Counted from the first letter of the stretch, positions 1 through 8,310 are shown. The stretch is DNA of 47,768 bases from an uncultured Clostridia bacterium (GCA_947631315.1 CANRLA010000001.1:1-47768), one strand, 5' to 3'. Made by a program: numbers and translations. Notes: generated by a model not told the origin, from the letters alone.

Positions 1-264
1 AAATATGGGATAAAAGTAAAAAAGAATATGGAAGAAAACTATAAAGCTAGATTTCAGGAATTAGTAATTAATGAAATAGCAACGAAAAAATTATTGGAAC
101 GAGAAGATGAAATAATTAATAAAAAGCATAAATTAGAGAAAGAGTTAATGTTAAAATATCCGAAACCAATAACAAATGAATTTTTAGTTATAGCAAAATA
201 TAATCAAATGATAGAGGTAATGATAGAAGAATTACTGCAAGAAGAAATAGAAGAAATTATTTAA
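1..264 (+). CDS. Small charged hypothetical protein, probably 3' part of a longer gene
   Basis: The frame is open from the first base of the window, and the first ATG (position 28) has no clear ribosome binding site in front of it, so this may be the end of a gene that starts outside the window. If ATG 28 is used the product has 78 residues. It is rich in Glu, Lys and Ile, has no signal peptide or membrane segment, looks mostly helical, and ends in an acidic tail with EELLQEEIEEII. I do not recognise a family. It lies at the left edge of the DNA interpreted as a mobile element and is followed by about 240 bases without a gene. Confidence 0.5.
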   Translation, partial: KYGIKVKKNMEENYKARFQELVINEIATKKLLEREDEIINKKHKLEKELMLKYPKPITNEFLVIAKYNQMIEVMIEELLQEEIEEII

Positions 265-300
265 GAAGTATAATGTAGATATTGAAAATAAAGGTCTGTA

Positions 301-431
301 GGGAAATTCCCTAATTTGGGAAAAAGATATTTTAAATATAAAAATATGTATGGATATAAAAGTAAAACTTTTAAGCAAGATTCCCATTTGTATACACAAA
401 TGGCATTTTACTTAAAATGGGAAAATTCCCA
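301..431. promoter_or_regulatory. Intergenic palindromes upstream of the 506-847 gene
   Basis: This stretch has two copies of a GGGAAA(A)TTCCC palindrome, at 301-311 and 419-430. Between them is a perfect hairpin, CCATTTGT (384-391) and ACAAATGG (396-403) around a 4-base loop. The arrangement could be protein binding sites, an attachment-site remnant or a structured leader. The function is unknown. Confidence 0.3.
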
Positions 432-450
432 AACCCTTTTAATTTTTTGA

Positions 451-479
451 TTGATAAATCTCTTTATTAGAGATATAAT
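451..479 (+). promoter_or_regulatory. Promoter with XRE-type operator in the spacer
   Basis: A -35 box TTGATA (451-456) and a -10 box TATAAT (474-479) are separated by 17 bases. The spacer is almost filled by the inverted repeat ATCTCT-TTATT-AGAGAT (458-474). The same 17-base palindrome occurs at 1168-1184, upstream of the XRE regulator. A repressor bound here would block RNA polymerase at the promoter of the 506-847 gene. Confidence 0.7.
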
Positions 480-505
480 AAAAAATAAAACGAGGAGATG
501 TAGAA

Positions 506-847
506 ATGTTAAAAATAAAAGATATAGAAAAATATATAGATGATGAGATGATAAATATTATATTTAGAGAAAGAGAAGAAGAATTATATAGTAGAAAAGG
601 AAAGCTAGATGATGCAGAAATAAGAAATATTAAAGAAGATTACCCTATAGATTATGATAAACTTTTAGAAACAATAAATAATTTGCCACCACATTTTAAT
701 AATACAAAAGGAGGAATAATAGAAACATTAGAGAGTTATTTAACAAGAGAAAATCTAATTATGGCACATGATAATGAAAAGTTTTATAAAATAGGATTTT
801 GCGATGGAATAAGAACTATACTAGAAAACATAAAAAACAGTAAATGA
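506..847 (+). CDS. Hypothetical protein, probable target of the adjacent XRE regulator
   Basis: This is a 113-residue soluble protein with no signal peptide or membrane segment. The ribosome binding site is CGAGGAGATG, just before ATG 506. The C-terminal segment, with FYKIGFCDGIRTILENI, loosely recalls small phage or accessory proteins of the DUF6809 type, but the match is too weak for a family call. Its promoter has a 17-base palindrome between -35 and -10 that is repeated exactly upstream of the convergent XRE gene (861-1109). The two genes therefore look like a regulator-target pair. A toxin-antitoxin-like or mobile-element control role is possible but not shown. Confidence 0.65.
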   Translation: MLKIKDIEKYIDDEMINIIFREREEELYSRKGKLDDAEIRNIKEDYPIDYDKLLETINNLPPHFNNTKGGIIETLESYLTRENLIMAHDNEKFYKIGFCDGIRTILENIKNSK

Positions 848-860
848 CTCAAATTTACTG
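838..860. terminator. Possible short bidirectional terminator
   Basis: CAGTAAAT (838-845) and ATTTACTG (853-860) form an 8-bp stem around the stop of the upstream gene, immediately before the stop of the convergent XRE gene. The stem is AT-rich and the T tract is not adjacent, so this is a weak call. Confidence 0.3.
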
Positions 861-1109
861 CTACTTATTAAATTTTTTGTTAAATATATCAGCAGAAACA
901 TCAAAAATTTTTGCAAATGCAAATAATTCAAAATCTTGAACTAAACGATTATTTGTTTCAATTTTTGAGATTTCTTTTGACGTTAGTTCAATACCTAGTA
1001 GTTGTAATTTTTCTGCCAAATCTTGTTGTGAAAGGTTAGCTTTTAATCTTAATTCTCTTAAAGCAGAGCCAGATATATTTCTAAAATCATTATACTTATT
1101 AATTTTCAT
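861..1109 (-). CDS. XRE-family helix-turn-helix transcriptional regulator
   Basis: This small DNA-binding protein (82 residues from the preferred start) is nearly all HTH_XRE domain: LRELRLKANLSQQDLAEKLQ, then EISKIETNNRLV, then an amphipathic helix with FAFAKIFDVSADIF. The upstream TTG at 1121 is possible, but GGGTGAG stands just before ATG 1109, so I chose that start. It is convergent with the 506-847 gene. The 17-base palindrome ATCTCT-N5-AGAGAT lies upstream of both, at 1168-1184 and 458-474, which suggests it represses itself and that neighbour. The site at 1168-1184 is also close to the divergent manA promoter, so it could affect the glycan operon. Confidence 0.85.
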   Translation of the reverse strand: MKINKYNDFRNISGSALRELRLKANLSQQDLAEKLQLLGIELTSKEISKIETNNRLVQDFELFAFAKIFDVSADIFNKKFNK

Positions 1110-1167
1110 ATTCTCACCCAATTCGCTTTATTATAGATATTATTTTACTATTATTTTTTATACATAT

Positions 1168-1184
1168 ATCTCTAATAAAGAGAT
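1168..1184. promoter_or_regulatory. XRE operator, second copy
   Basis: The inverted repeat ATCTCT-AATAA-AGAGAT is the exact reverse complement of the operator at 458-474. It lies about 60 bases upstream of the regulator's start and about 28 bases upstream of the -35 box of the divergent glycan operon. Confidence 0.7.
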
Positions 1185-1211
1185 TATATGATATAAAAAC
1201 GCTTATAGGAG

Positions 1212-1240
1212 TTGACATAAATATGGAAAAATGGTAAAAT
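1212..1240 (+). promoter_or_regulatory. Sigma-A promoter of the mannose/glycan operon
   Basis: A perfect TTGACA (1212-1217) is followed after 17 bases by TAAAAT (1235-1240), about 43 bases before the manA start. This is the best consensus promoter in the window and probably drives the genes up to 7657. Confidence 0.75.
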
Positions 1241-1282
1241 GTAGAGGAAAATTAAGAATAAAAAATTAAAGGTAGAAAAAAT

Positions 1283-2179
1283 ATGAAACCATTAATATTA
1301 AAACCAATCTACAAGGAAAAACCATGGGGAAATGAAAAGCTTTTACAACAATTTAAAGGTGTAGAAAAAAATAATAAAATAGGTGAATCTTGGGAGATTA
1401 TTTTAGATGAAAATAGTATAAGTAATTTTAAAAATCTAACTATCAATATGAGAGATATATTTTTAAATAAAAAATTATGTGAAAAAGTGTTTGGAAATAA
1501 ATACACAAACTATAAAAGATTTCCGATACTTATAAAAACTTTATTTATCAATGGTAAAATTTCATTACAAGTACACCCAGACAATAAATGTGCAAAAAAA
1601 TATGAAAATGATTATGGGAAGAATGAAACTTGGTATGTTTTGTATGCTGACAATAACACCTATGCTAATATAGGGTTGAAGAATATATTAAGCAAAAAGA
1701 AATTGCAAGGGTTAATAGACAAAAATATGATAATAAACTATTTAAATAACAAAAAAATTAAGACTGGTGATATTATTAATATTCCAGCGGGAACAATACA
1801 TTCTGTCTCAGGCAAAGCTGTTTTGTATGAAATACAACAAAATAGTAACACTACTTATAGGATTTGTGATAGTAACAAAAGAGATTTAAACATTGAAAAA
1901 GCAGTAAATGCTTTTAAAAATAATTATATAAAAGTGAGGCATAAAGAAAATGGTACATTGATTAAAACAAAATATTTCAAATTAAAGAAAATTAAAATAA
2001 TTAATAAAAAACAATTCAAAACTTATGGAAAATTTGCAGTAATAACAGTGATAAACGGTGTGGGCAATATAATATCAGACCAAAACATAAAAATTCAAAA
2101 AGGTATGACAATATTAATTCCAGCATGTTTAAGTAGCTATATTATTTCGGGAAATTTAGAATTATTAATAACAAAATAA
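1283..2179 (+). CDS. manA: Mannose-6-phosphate isomerase, class I
   Basis: This zinc-dependent cupin enzyme interconverts fructose-6-phosphate and mannose-6-phosphate, the entry step to GDP-mannose. The 298-residue length fits the short class I enzymes of Firmicutes. Visible family motifs are PIYKEKPWGNEKL at the N-terminus, LQVHPDN with the metal-binding His, GKNETWYVLYA, IPAGTIHSVSG, and YEIQQNSNTTYRICD. The C-terminal third is more diverged but forms the expected second cupin half. It is the first gene of an operon starting at a consensus promoter. A mannose-1-phosphate guanylyltransferase lies two genes downstream. No phosphomannomutase is present in the window, so that step must be encoded elsewhere. 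Confidence 0.93.
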   Translation: MKPLILKPIYKEKPWGNEKLLQQFKGVEKNNKIGESWEIILDENSISNFKNLTINMRDIFLNKKLCEKVFGNKYTNYKRFPILIKTLFINGKISLQVHPDNKCAKKYENDYGKNETWYVLYADNNTYANIGLKNILSKKKLQGLIDKNMIINYLNNKKIKTGDIINIPAGTIHSVSGKAVLYEIQQNSNTTYRICDSNKRDLNIEKAVNAFKNNYIKVRHKENGTLIKTKYFKLKKIKIINKKQFKTYGKFAVITVINGVGNIISDQNIKIQKGMTILIPACLSSYIISGNLELLITK

Positions 2180-2209
2180 AAATGTATGAAATAAAAAAAG
2201 GAGATAATA

Positions 2210-2794
2210 ATGCAAATACTAAGAAGTAAAGAAAGCATATATCCCATAGGAGTTTTATGGAATATGGGAAATAAGTTTGTAAGAGAAATGATGTTAAGAA
2301 TTGCTATCATGCAAGATGTAATACAAGTTACAGTGTATGATTTAAAAGATGAATATGATGCATTTGTATTAGATACTTATAAGGGTGACAATGAAGCATT
2401 TCAAGACGGATATATATACGAAAAAATAAAAAATATGAAGTCTACAAATAGTACTAAAGTCATTGTATTTGCAATTAAAATAGACAATCCAACATATAGA
2501 ATAAACGAGGAAAATGGCATGATTCAATGCTTAGAGGCAAGAAAAGTAAAGCAACAGATAAGAGATGAATATGCTAGTAAAATTGATGGTTATTTTTTTG
2601 ATAATCTAATACATATGTCGGATAATGAAGAAGAATCACAAAGAATACAAAGTACCCTAAAAAAATATGAAAAGTATATAGAAGAAGATTACATTAGAAA
2701 AGGATACCAGCCTATCATTAGAACAACTAAAAAAAGAGAGAATAGAACATATATAAGTTTATTAAACAAATTAAAAGGAGAAGAAGAAAGATAA
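2210..2794 (+). CDS. Unknown protein inside the mannose/glycan operon
   Basis: This 194-residue soluble protein has a good ribosome binding site (AAAAGGAGATAATA). I do not recognise the family. It contains hydrophobic strands alternating with helices (VIQVTVYDLKDEYDAFVLDT, TKVIVFAIKI), an acidic-polar segment (HMSDNEEESQRI) and a basic C-terminus, which is consistent with an alpha/beta enzyme or an accessory protein. It lies between manA and manC, ending 2 bases before manC, so translation is probably coupled and the role tied to GDP-mannose or the glycan made from it. No catalytic motif can be named with confidence. Confidence 0.6.
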   Translation: MQILRSKESIYPIGVLWNMGNKFVREMMLRIAIMQDVIQVTVYDLKDEYDAFVLDTYKGDNEAFQDGYIYEKIKNMKSTNSTKVIVFAIKIDNPTYRINEENGMIQCLEARKVKQQIRDEYASKIDGYFFDNLIHMSDNEEESQRIQSTLKKYEKYIEEDYIRKGYQPIIRTTKKRENRTYISLLNKLKGEEER

Positions 2795-2796
2795 AA

Positions 2797-3870
2797 ATGG
2801 ATAAATATGTTTTGATTTTAGCAGGAGGAAAAGGAAGTAGATTATGGCCTATTAGTACAGAAAATAAACCAAAGCAATTTTTAAATTTATATGGAAATGA
2901 AATAATGATAAATGAAACAATACGAAGAATAGAAGATATATTTAATTATGAAAATATTTTTATCATTATAAATGAAAATCAAAAGGAACTGGCTAATAGA
3001 TATATAGATAGTAGAATACCCAGAAAAAATATTATTAGTGAACCAGAAGCAAAGAATACAGCTATGTGTATATTTTATGCAACATTAAAAATTAAAAAGA
3101 TGAAAGGAGATGGGATTATTTCTATTTTGTCATCAGATCATTATATTGAAAATGAAGATAAGTTGATGGAGAACATAAAATATGCAGTACAAGTAGCAAA
3201 TGCTAATGAAAGTTTAGTTACGATTGGGATAATGCCTACTTATCCAGCTACTGGATTTGGATATATAAGGTACAGTAAAAATAAAAATAATGATTGTAAT
3301 TCAGTAATTGAATTTAAAGAAAAACCTAATTATGAAAAAGCAGTGGAATATGTTAAAAGTAATCGTTATGTATGGAATAGTGGAATGTTTATTTGGAAAA
3401 TAGAAATAATATTAAAAATGTTTAAGAGGTATTTACCTAGTATATATTGTTTTAAGAAAGATTTATATAATGCGATAAACACAAATGACGAACAAAAAGT
3501 AGTAAAAGAAATATATAGAAAAGTTGAATCTATTTCGATAGATAAAGGAATTTTAGAAAAAGCACATAATATAAAAATGATTAAGGCGGACTTTAAATGG
3601 ATGGATATAGGAAGTATAAAAGATTTTTTTGAAATTCATTCGAGAGATGCACAGGAAAATATAATTATAGGAAATGCAATTACCAAGGATATAAACAAAT
3701 CTAATATATTCAACAATAGTGAAGAATTGCTAATAGCAATGGGACTAGAAAACATAAATATTATTAAAGATAATGGGGTATGTATTATTTGTAGAAAGGG
3801 AGAAGAGTATCTTTTAACGCAGTTATTGGAAAAGATGAAAGGACAAGAAAAATATAAAAAATATATATAG
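2797..3870 (+). CDS. manC: Mannose-1-phosphate guanylyltransferase
   Basis: It makes GDP-mannose from GTP and mannose-1-phosphate. The nucleotidyltransferase signature LAGGKGSRLWPIS at the N-terminus, with KPKQFL a few residues later, is typical of ManC. Further family motifs are EPEAKNTA, SSDHYI, TGFGYIRY, EFKEKP and VWNSGMFIWK, and FKWMDIGS near the end of the catalytic domain. At 357 residues it is a single-domain GMP without the C-terminal isomerase domain found in type II ManC; that activity is supplied by the separate manA gene. It follows the unknown 194-residue gene by 2 bases and precedes the dehydrogenase by 12 bases. Confidence 0.93.
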   Translation: MDKYVLILAGGKGSRLWPISTENKPKQFLNLYGNEIMINETIRRIEDIFNYENIFIIINENQKELANRYIDSRIPRKNIISEPEAKNTAMCIFYATLKIKKMKGDGIISILSSDHYIENEDKLMENIKYAVQVANANESLVTIGIMPTYPATGFGYIRYSKNKNNDCNSVIEFKEKPNYEKAVEYVKSNRYVWNSGMFIWKIEIILKMFKRYLPSIYCFKKDLYNAINTNDEQKVVKEIYRKVESISIDKGILEKAHNIKMIKADFKWMDIGSIKDFFEIHSRDAQENIIIGNAITKDINKSNIFNNSEELLIAMGLENINIIKDNGVCIICRKGEEYLLTQLLEKMKGQEKYKKYI

Positions 3871-3882
3871 AGGTTATTAGTA

Positions 3883-4866
3883 ATGAATTATTTTATGGAT
3901 GTAACTATAAAAGAAAATGTTGAAAAATATTTAAACAAATTAAATAGGAACACATTAATGATATATTCACCAACATCAATTGAAAAAATTAATTTTAAAA
4001 ATGAAAAGGTGAAAAGTATAAATTGGCATGATATATCAAAAACCATTGAAAATATAGATGTGGTAGTAAAAGGAAATAATAATATAGAAAAAGTAGTTGC
4101 CTTTGGTGGAGGAAGTGCGATTGATATAGGAAAATACATTGCTTATAAATTAAAGGTTAAATACGTATGTATTCCATCGATGCTTTCCACAAATTCATAT
4201 GCTACGAACAAAGTAGCATTAATAAAAGCTGAAAAGAAAATTACATTGGATGCTAAATTGCCAAATTGCATTATTTTAGATGATAAAATTTTAAAAGCAT
4301 CAAGAATAGAGAATTTATACGGATTAGCAGATGTTTTATCGATACATACAGCATTATATGATTGGAAATTAGCAGCAGAAGATATAAATGAAAAGATTGA
4401 TAAAGGAATTTATGATATGTCTTTAAATTTATTAAATGAAGTAATAAACTTTATTTTGGACAATACTGTAGAAGAAATAGCAAGCAATACAGAAAAATTA
4501 TTTGAATACATAGGACAAGCAGGTTATATTACAAATTTATATGGAACAGGAAGACCGGAAAGTGGTTCGGAACATATATTTGCTAAGGAATTAGAAAGTA
4601 AAATAGATGTACCACATGGAATATCAGTTTCATTAGGTATTATAATAATGACTATTTGGCAAGGCAGAGAAGTAAAAGAAATACTAAAAGCAGTAGATAA
4701 AATACAGGTATTAGATAAAATGCAAATTTATGGAGTGAATAAAAAGATAATACAGGAATGTACTCATAATCTTACACCGAGAAATGGGAGATATACAATA
4801 GTAGATAAATATTTTAATAAGGTTACATATGCAGACGAAATATTAGAAAAGTTTTATCGTAAATAA
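3883..4866 (+). CDS. sn-Glycerol-1-phosphate dehydrogenase-like protein (iron-containing ADH superfamily)
   Basis: The family has a Rossmann N-terminal domain and a metal-binding helical domain. NAD-binding GGGSAIDIGKYIA is at about residue 75, followed by the substrate-loop equivalent IPSMLSTNSYATN. Metal ligands are visible as Asp in GLADVLS, His in GSEHIFA and His in VPHGISV, so it looks catalytically intact. AraM/EgsA-type enzymes reduce dihydroxyacetone phosphate to sn-glycerol-1-phosphate, a stereoisomer unusual in bacteria. Its place in a GDP-mannose operon with two glycosyltransferases suggests a mannosylated glycerol-phosphate polymer or lipid, but this is inference. A related sugar-phosphate cyclase or reductase of the same superfamily cannot be excluded. 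Confidence 0.75.
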   Translation: MNYFMDVTIKENVEKYLNKLNRNTLMIYSPTSIEKINFKNEKVKSINWHDISKTIENIDVVVKGNNNIEKVVAFGGGSAIDIGKYIAYKLKVKYVCIPSMLSTNSYATNKVALIKAEKKITLDAKLPNCIILDDKILKASRIENLYGLADVLSIHTALYDWKLAAEDINEKIDKGIYDMSLNLLNEVINFILDNTVEEIASNTEKLFEYIGQAGYITNLYGTGRPESGSEHIFAKELESKIDVPHGISVSLGIIIMTIWQGREVKEILKAVDKIQVLDKMQIYGVNKKIIQECTHNLTPRNGRYTIVDKYFNKVTYADEILEKFYRK

Positions 4867-4887
4867 ATAGTATAAAAGGAGGCAAAA

Positions 4888-6045
4888 ATGATTGTAATAA
4901 ATGATTTCTTTGTAAGATATAAAGAAGCGGTTTCAAATCAAATGGAATTGATTTCGCAAAGAAATAATGGTAAAATAATATCTGCAACAAGATTTATGGG
5001 GCAAAAAGCACAACAGGAGCAAGATAAAAAAGATAATATTTTTGTATATAATCCTATTTTATATGTTCTAATGGCAATTAGAGAAGTTATAAAAAAACCA
5101 AAAGATATTGTGCATGTATTTGAAGAAGAACCAAGTTTTTGGAAGAGAATATTATTAAATTTTTCAAGTAATCCATTGTTTATATCTATGTATAGAAGAC
5201 CAAATGAAAAATATGCAGAGCATTTAAAAAGATACAAAAATTTAAGAAAGGTTTTTGTAGAATTACAAAAACATAAGGAAATATTAATAGAATGTGGTAT
5301 TTCAGAAGGGAAAATTAGTGTAACACCAACACCATCAAAAATACCGAGGAGAAAAAGTGAAAAAAAATTTGATCCAACAGATATAAATATATTATTTGCG
5401 AGTTGGAATAATAAAGAAGGAGATGCAATAAGAGAAAGAGGACTAGAATATCTTCTACAATTATTAAAGAAAAACGATAATTTTTCTTTGACGATTCCTT
5501 TAAGAGACAATGACACACAGGCTTTTGAAAAAGTGGCTAAAGATTTAGGAGTATGGAATAGAGTTAGTCTTCTAGATATTCATAATAATACAGACTTATT
5601 AATAGAGCTATTTGATAAATCTGATTTTGTTGCATTTGTACCACAAAAAAGAGTTACAAAAGATGTACCCAATTCATTAATTGATGGACTTGTAAGAGGA
5701 AAACCAGTAATTGTATCAGATGTAATAGATTTTTCAGACACAGTAGAAAAAAGAAAAATTGGCTATGTTATTCCAAAAGGAAAAAGAGCACAAGAAATGG
5801 AAATATCTACAGATGAATATAATGAAATGAGTAAAAATGCATACGAATATTCAAAACTACATTCGCAAGAAAATTATGCTAGCATTATTGCAGATGCATA
5901 TTATAATAAGGTGAAATTAGAAGATAGTTACAGAAATAGAATAAAAACTAGAATTGAGAGAACACAAAGCGAAAAAACTATAAGGGATAAAGGAGCTGAC
6001 GAAAATGAGAATAGCAATCATAAATCCTTGGGCGATATCAGGTAA
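4888..6045 (+). CDS. GT-B type (GT4-like) glycosyltransferase
   Basis: This 385-residue soluble protein has two Rossmann-like halves. The C-terminal half carries the GT4-like donor-binding pattern: DINILFASWNNKEGDAIRERG, then SLLDIHNN, and SDFVAFVPQKRVTKDVPNSLIDGLVRGKPVIVSD (read here as VTKDVPNSLIDGLVRG followed by PVIVSD) in place of the usual E-x7-E. No signal peptide or membrane segment is present. A charged tail after residue 350 extends beyond the fold and overlaps the next gene by 41 bases. The ribosome binding site is AAAAGGAGGCAAAA. GDP-mannose from the upstream genes is the likely donor. Confidence 0.75.
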   Translation: MIVINDFFVRYKEAVSNQMELISQRNNGKIISATRFMGQKAQQEQDKKDNIFVYNPILYVLMAIREVIKKPKDIVHVFEEEPSFWKRILLNFSSNPLFISMYRRPNEKYAEHLKRYKNLRKVFVELQKHKEILIECGISEGKISVTPTPSKIPRRKSEKKFDPTDINILFASWNNKEGDAIRERGLEYLLQLLKKNDNFSLTIPLRDNDTQAFEKVAKDLGVWNRVSLLDIHNNTDLLIELFDKSDFVAFVPQKRVTKDVPNSLIDGLVRGKPVIVSDVIDFSDTVEKRKIGYVIPKGKRAQEMEISTDEYNEMSKNAYEYSKLHSQENYASIIADAYYNKVKLEDSYRNRIKTRIERTQSEKTIRDKGADENENSNHKSLGDIR

Positions 6046-7147
6046 ATCAATTGGAGGGACAGAAAGATTTGTAATGGATTTAGCTGAATCGTTAAAAGAT
6101 TTAAAAAATGAAATAGATGTATATATGTTTTCGGGAGAAAGCCATGTAGAAAGAGGAATAAATTATATAAATATAAACTTATTTGATATAATAGGAGAAG
6201 CAGATGAATATATTATTCAGGAAACTTTCGGGGATTTTGAAACAAATAAATCATATGAAGAATTAGCAAAAAAACTAGAAAAAAAGATAGATGTTTCAAA
6301 ATATGATTGTATTCATCTAAATTCACAATTATTCTTACAAGCATGGAAAGAAAAAAAGAGAATATTTACGATACATACGAATCCATTTGAGTATGAATTA
6401 GCTTGGGGGAAAAAATCATATTATAAAATGCTAGAAATAATGAGAGAATATAAAGACAGTAAACTTACTACATTTGTAGCACCATCAAGATATTATGCTA
6501 ATGAATATGAAAAGTTAACAGAGTGCAAGATTGAATATATACCACATGCTATAGATATAAAAAGATTATATACAGAAAACGAAAAAGAGAATATTATTGA
6601 AAAATATAATTTAAATAAAGAAAAAATAAAAATTATTGTACCAAGTAGATTAGAGCCTAAGCAGAAACAACCAATGCTATTAATTGATGCTTGTAGTTTG
6701 CTAGAAAGTGATATCAAAAATAAAATAGAGATTATATTTACAGGATTAGATAAACAATATATAAAATTTGTAAATGAATTGAAGGAAAAAGCGGAAAATA
6801 ATCAAATAGAGATAAAAATAATAAGGTTTGATGAAATGTCAGAAGCATATAAAATTGCTGATATGACAGTGTTACCAAGTAAATCAGAAAGCTTTGGCTA
6901 TTCTGCATTAGAATCGCTATCATTAGGAATACCAACCATACTAAATGGAATACCTACTTTTAAAGAAATAGCAAGTGAGAATCGTAATTGCCAATTATTT
7001 GAGAATTCAGAGATTGAATTGAAAGAGAAGATAACAGAACTTATAAAAAATAAAAAATATGAAAAAAGAATTATTCCGGATGATAAATGGAGTAAAAGAT
7101 ACGAATTAAATACTTTTGCTAAAAATTATTTGAATTTAATGATATAA
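6005..7147 (+). CDS. Glycosyltransferase family 4
   Basis: This is a canonical cytoplasmic GT4 of 380 residues. The N-terminal acceptor domain begins MRIAIINPWAISG followed by the glycine loop IGGTERFVMDLAE. HLNSQ and IHTNPFEY follow, then VAPSRYYANEY and PHAIDIKRL lead into the donor domain (IIVPSRLEPKQK). The E-x7-E motif appears as SKSESFGYSALESLSLGIPT. The start is set by AAAGGAGCTGACGAAAATG inside the tail of the preceding gene, a 41-base overlap that implies tight co-expression. With manA, manC and the companion transferase it probably adds mannose units in sequence. Confidence 0.9.
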   Translation: MRIAIINPWAISGKSIGGTERFVMDLAESLKDLKNEIDVYMFSGESHVERGINYININLFDIIGEADEYIIQETFGDFETNKSYEELAKKLEKKIDVSKYDCIHLNSQLFLQAWKEKKRIFTIHTNPFEYELAWGKKSYYKMLEIMREYKDSKLTTFVAPSRYYANEYEKLTECKIEYIPHAIDIKRLYTENEKENIIEKYNLNKEKIKIIVPSRLEPKQKQPMLLIDACSLLESDIKNKIEIIFTGLDKQYIKFVNELKEKAENNQIEIKIIRFDEMSEAYKIADMTVLPSKSESFGYSALESLSLGIPTILNGIPTFKEIASENRNCQLFENSEIELKEKITELIKNKKYEKRIIPDDKWSKRYELNTFAKNYLNLMI

Positions 7148-7165
7148 TGAAAAAGGTGAGAAGAT

Positions 7166-7657
7166 ATGGAAAAAAGAGATCTATATGATGAAAATAAAAA
7201 ATTAACGGGAGAAACTATATATAAAGGAGAGAAAGTACCTAAGGGAAGATATTATATTACTGTAGTAGTATGGATTCAAAACGAAGAAGACGAATTTTTA
7301 ATCCAAAAAAGAGTATTAAAAAAAGATGGAAAATGGTCAACTACAGGAGGACATCCAGTTTCTGGAGAGACTAGTAAACAAGGAATTTTTACGGAAATAG
7401 AAGAAGAACTAGGTTTAGACTTGACAAATGAAGAAATTACCTTGTTTAAAACGATAAAAACGGAAGATGATTTTGTAGATTTATATTATTTAAAGGCCAA
7501 TATTGACATTAATAATATAGTAATACAAGAAGAAGAAGTGGCTGATGTGAAATGGGCTACAATAGAAGAAATAAAAAATTTAATTAATAGTGGGGAATTT
7601 TCAGATAGTCATGCGGAATTTTTTGATGATTGTATGAAATTTATTAATAAAAAATAG
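7166..7657 (+). CDS. NUDIX hydrolase (isopentenyl-diphosphate-isomerase-like subgroup)
   Basis: These enzymes hydrolyse a nucleoside diphosphate linked to another moiety. The 163-residue protein begins with KRDLYDENKKLTGETIYKGE, typical of the IDI-like NUDIX subgroup. The NUDIX box reads GHPVSGETSKQGIFTEIEEE followed by LG: the G-x5-E-x7 pattern and the EExxEE metal ligands are present, but Thr replaces the usual Arg before the first catalytic Glu. It is the last gene of the operon and ends at a strong terminator. A housecleaning role or hydrolysis of an operon-derived sugar nucleotide is plausible. Confidence 0.85.
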   Translation: MEKRDLYDENKKLTGETIYKGEKVPKGRYYITVVVWIQNEEDEFLIQKRVLKKDGKWSTTGGHPVSGETSKQGIFTEIEEELGLDLTNEEITLFKTIKTEDDFVDLYYLKANIDINNIVIQEEEVADVKWATIEEIKNLINSGEFSDSHAEFFDDCMKFINKK

Positions 7658-7661
7658 TATG

Positions 7662-7700
7662 AAAAGGGTAATACACTTAATTTTGTGTATTACCTTTTTT
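7662..7700. terminator. Bidirectional Rho-independent terminator
   Basis: The stem GGTAATACAC (7667-7676) pairs with GTGTATTACC (7685-7694) around an 8-base loop, flanked by AAAA and TTTTTT. It separates the NUDIX gene from the convergent HAD gene and works in both directions. Confidence 0.9.
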
Positions 7701-7701
7701 C

Positions 7702-8310
7702 TCATAATATACTTAATAATTCTGAGATATCATTTATATAATTATCATAATTTTTACAAATACCAAATCCATATTTAGCCCATATAAATTTATTATTGGA
7801 ATTAATAGCAGATATATAATCTTTTTCAGTATCTCCAATATAGATAGAATTATTTATATTGTTTCGCTTCATAAGTAGCTTTAAGTTATGAACTTTTGAA
7901 AGGTTAGTTCTACTAGAACACTCATAATCCTTAAAGTAATTATTTAAATGATAAAAATTTAGGAAAGCTTCAATATATCCATCTTGACAATTGCTTACAA
8001 TGTACAAGTTAAATTTTTCAGATAGTTTTTTAATAGTAGAAATAGTATTGATGTAGATATTTCCACCATGGGTAGATAAATATTCATTTTCTGTTTTTTG
8101 ACATTCCTTGATAAATAAATTTCCTATATTAGAATCATTGTTAAATAATGTTGATATGATTTCGGGATTAGTTAGTCCCATAATGTTTTTGATAGAAAAT
8201 TTATTAATATTAATATTATACTTTTTAGCTACATTAATCCAAATGATTTCTATCTGTTTAGTTGTATCCCATAATGTTCCATCCAAGTCAAATATTAAAG
8301 ATTTTTTCAT
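7702..8310 (-). CDS. HAD-superfamily phosphatase (phosphoglycolate-phosphatase-like)
   Basis: This 202-residue soluble phosphatase is likely to act on a small phosphate ester. All HAD motifs are visible: motif I FDLDGTLWDT near the N-terminus with the nucleophilic Asp; motif II IVSNC; a Lys in LSKVHNLKLLMK; motif IV IGDTEKDYISAINSN. A helical cap fills the region between motifs I and II. It is transcribed toward the glycan operon and shares its terminator. It could dephosphorylate a product of the operon, but the substrate cannot be read from sequence. Confidence 0.85.
   Translation of the reverse strand: MKKSLIFDLDGTLWDTTKQIEIIWINVAKKYNININKFSIKNIMGLTNPEIISTLFNNDSNIGNLFIKECQKTENEYLSTHGGNIYINTISTIKKLSEKFNLYIVSNCQDGYIEAFLNFYHLNNYFKDYECSSRTNLSKVHNLKLLMKRNNINNSIYIGDTEKDYISAINSNNKFIWAKYGFGICKNYDNYINDISELLSIL

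Noticed and set aside
4555..4560. CGG inside the dehydrogenase gene as a sixth recoding site
   Set aside because: It spans two codons (CCG GAA), as do the other CGG strings seen in intact genes such as manA (GCG GGA) and recombinase 1 (AGC GGA).
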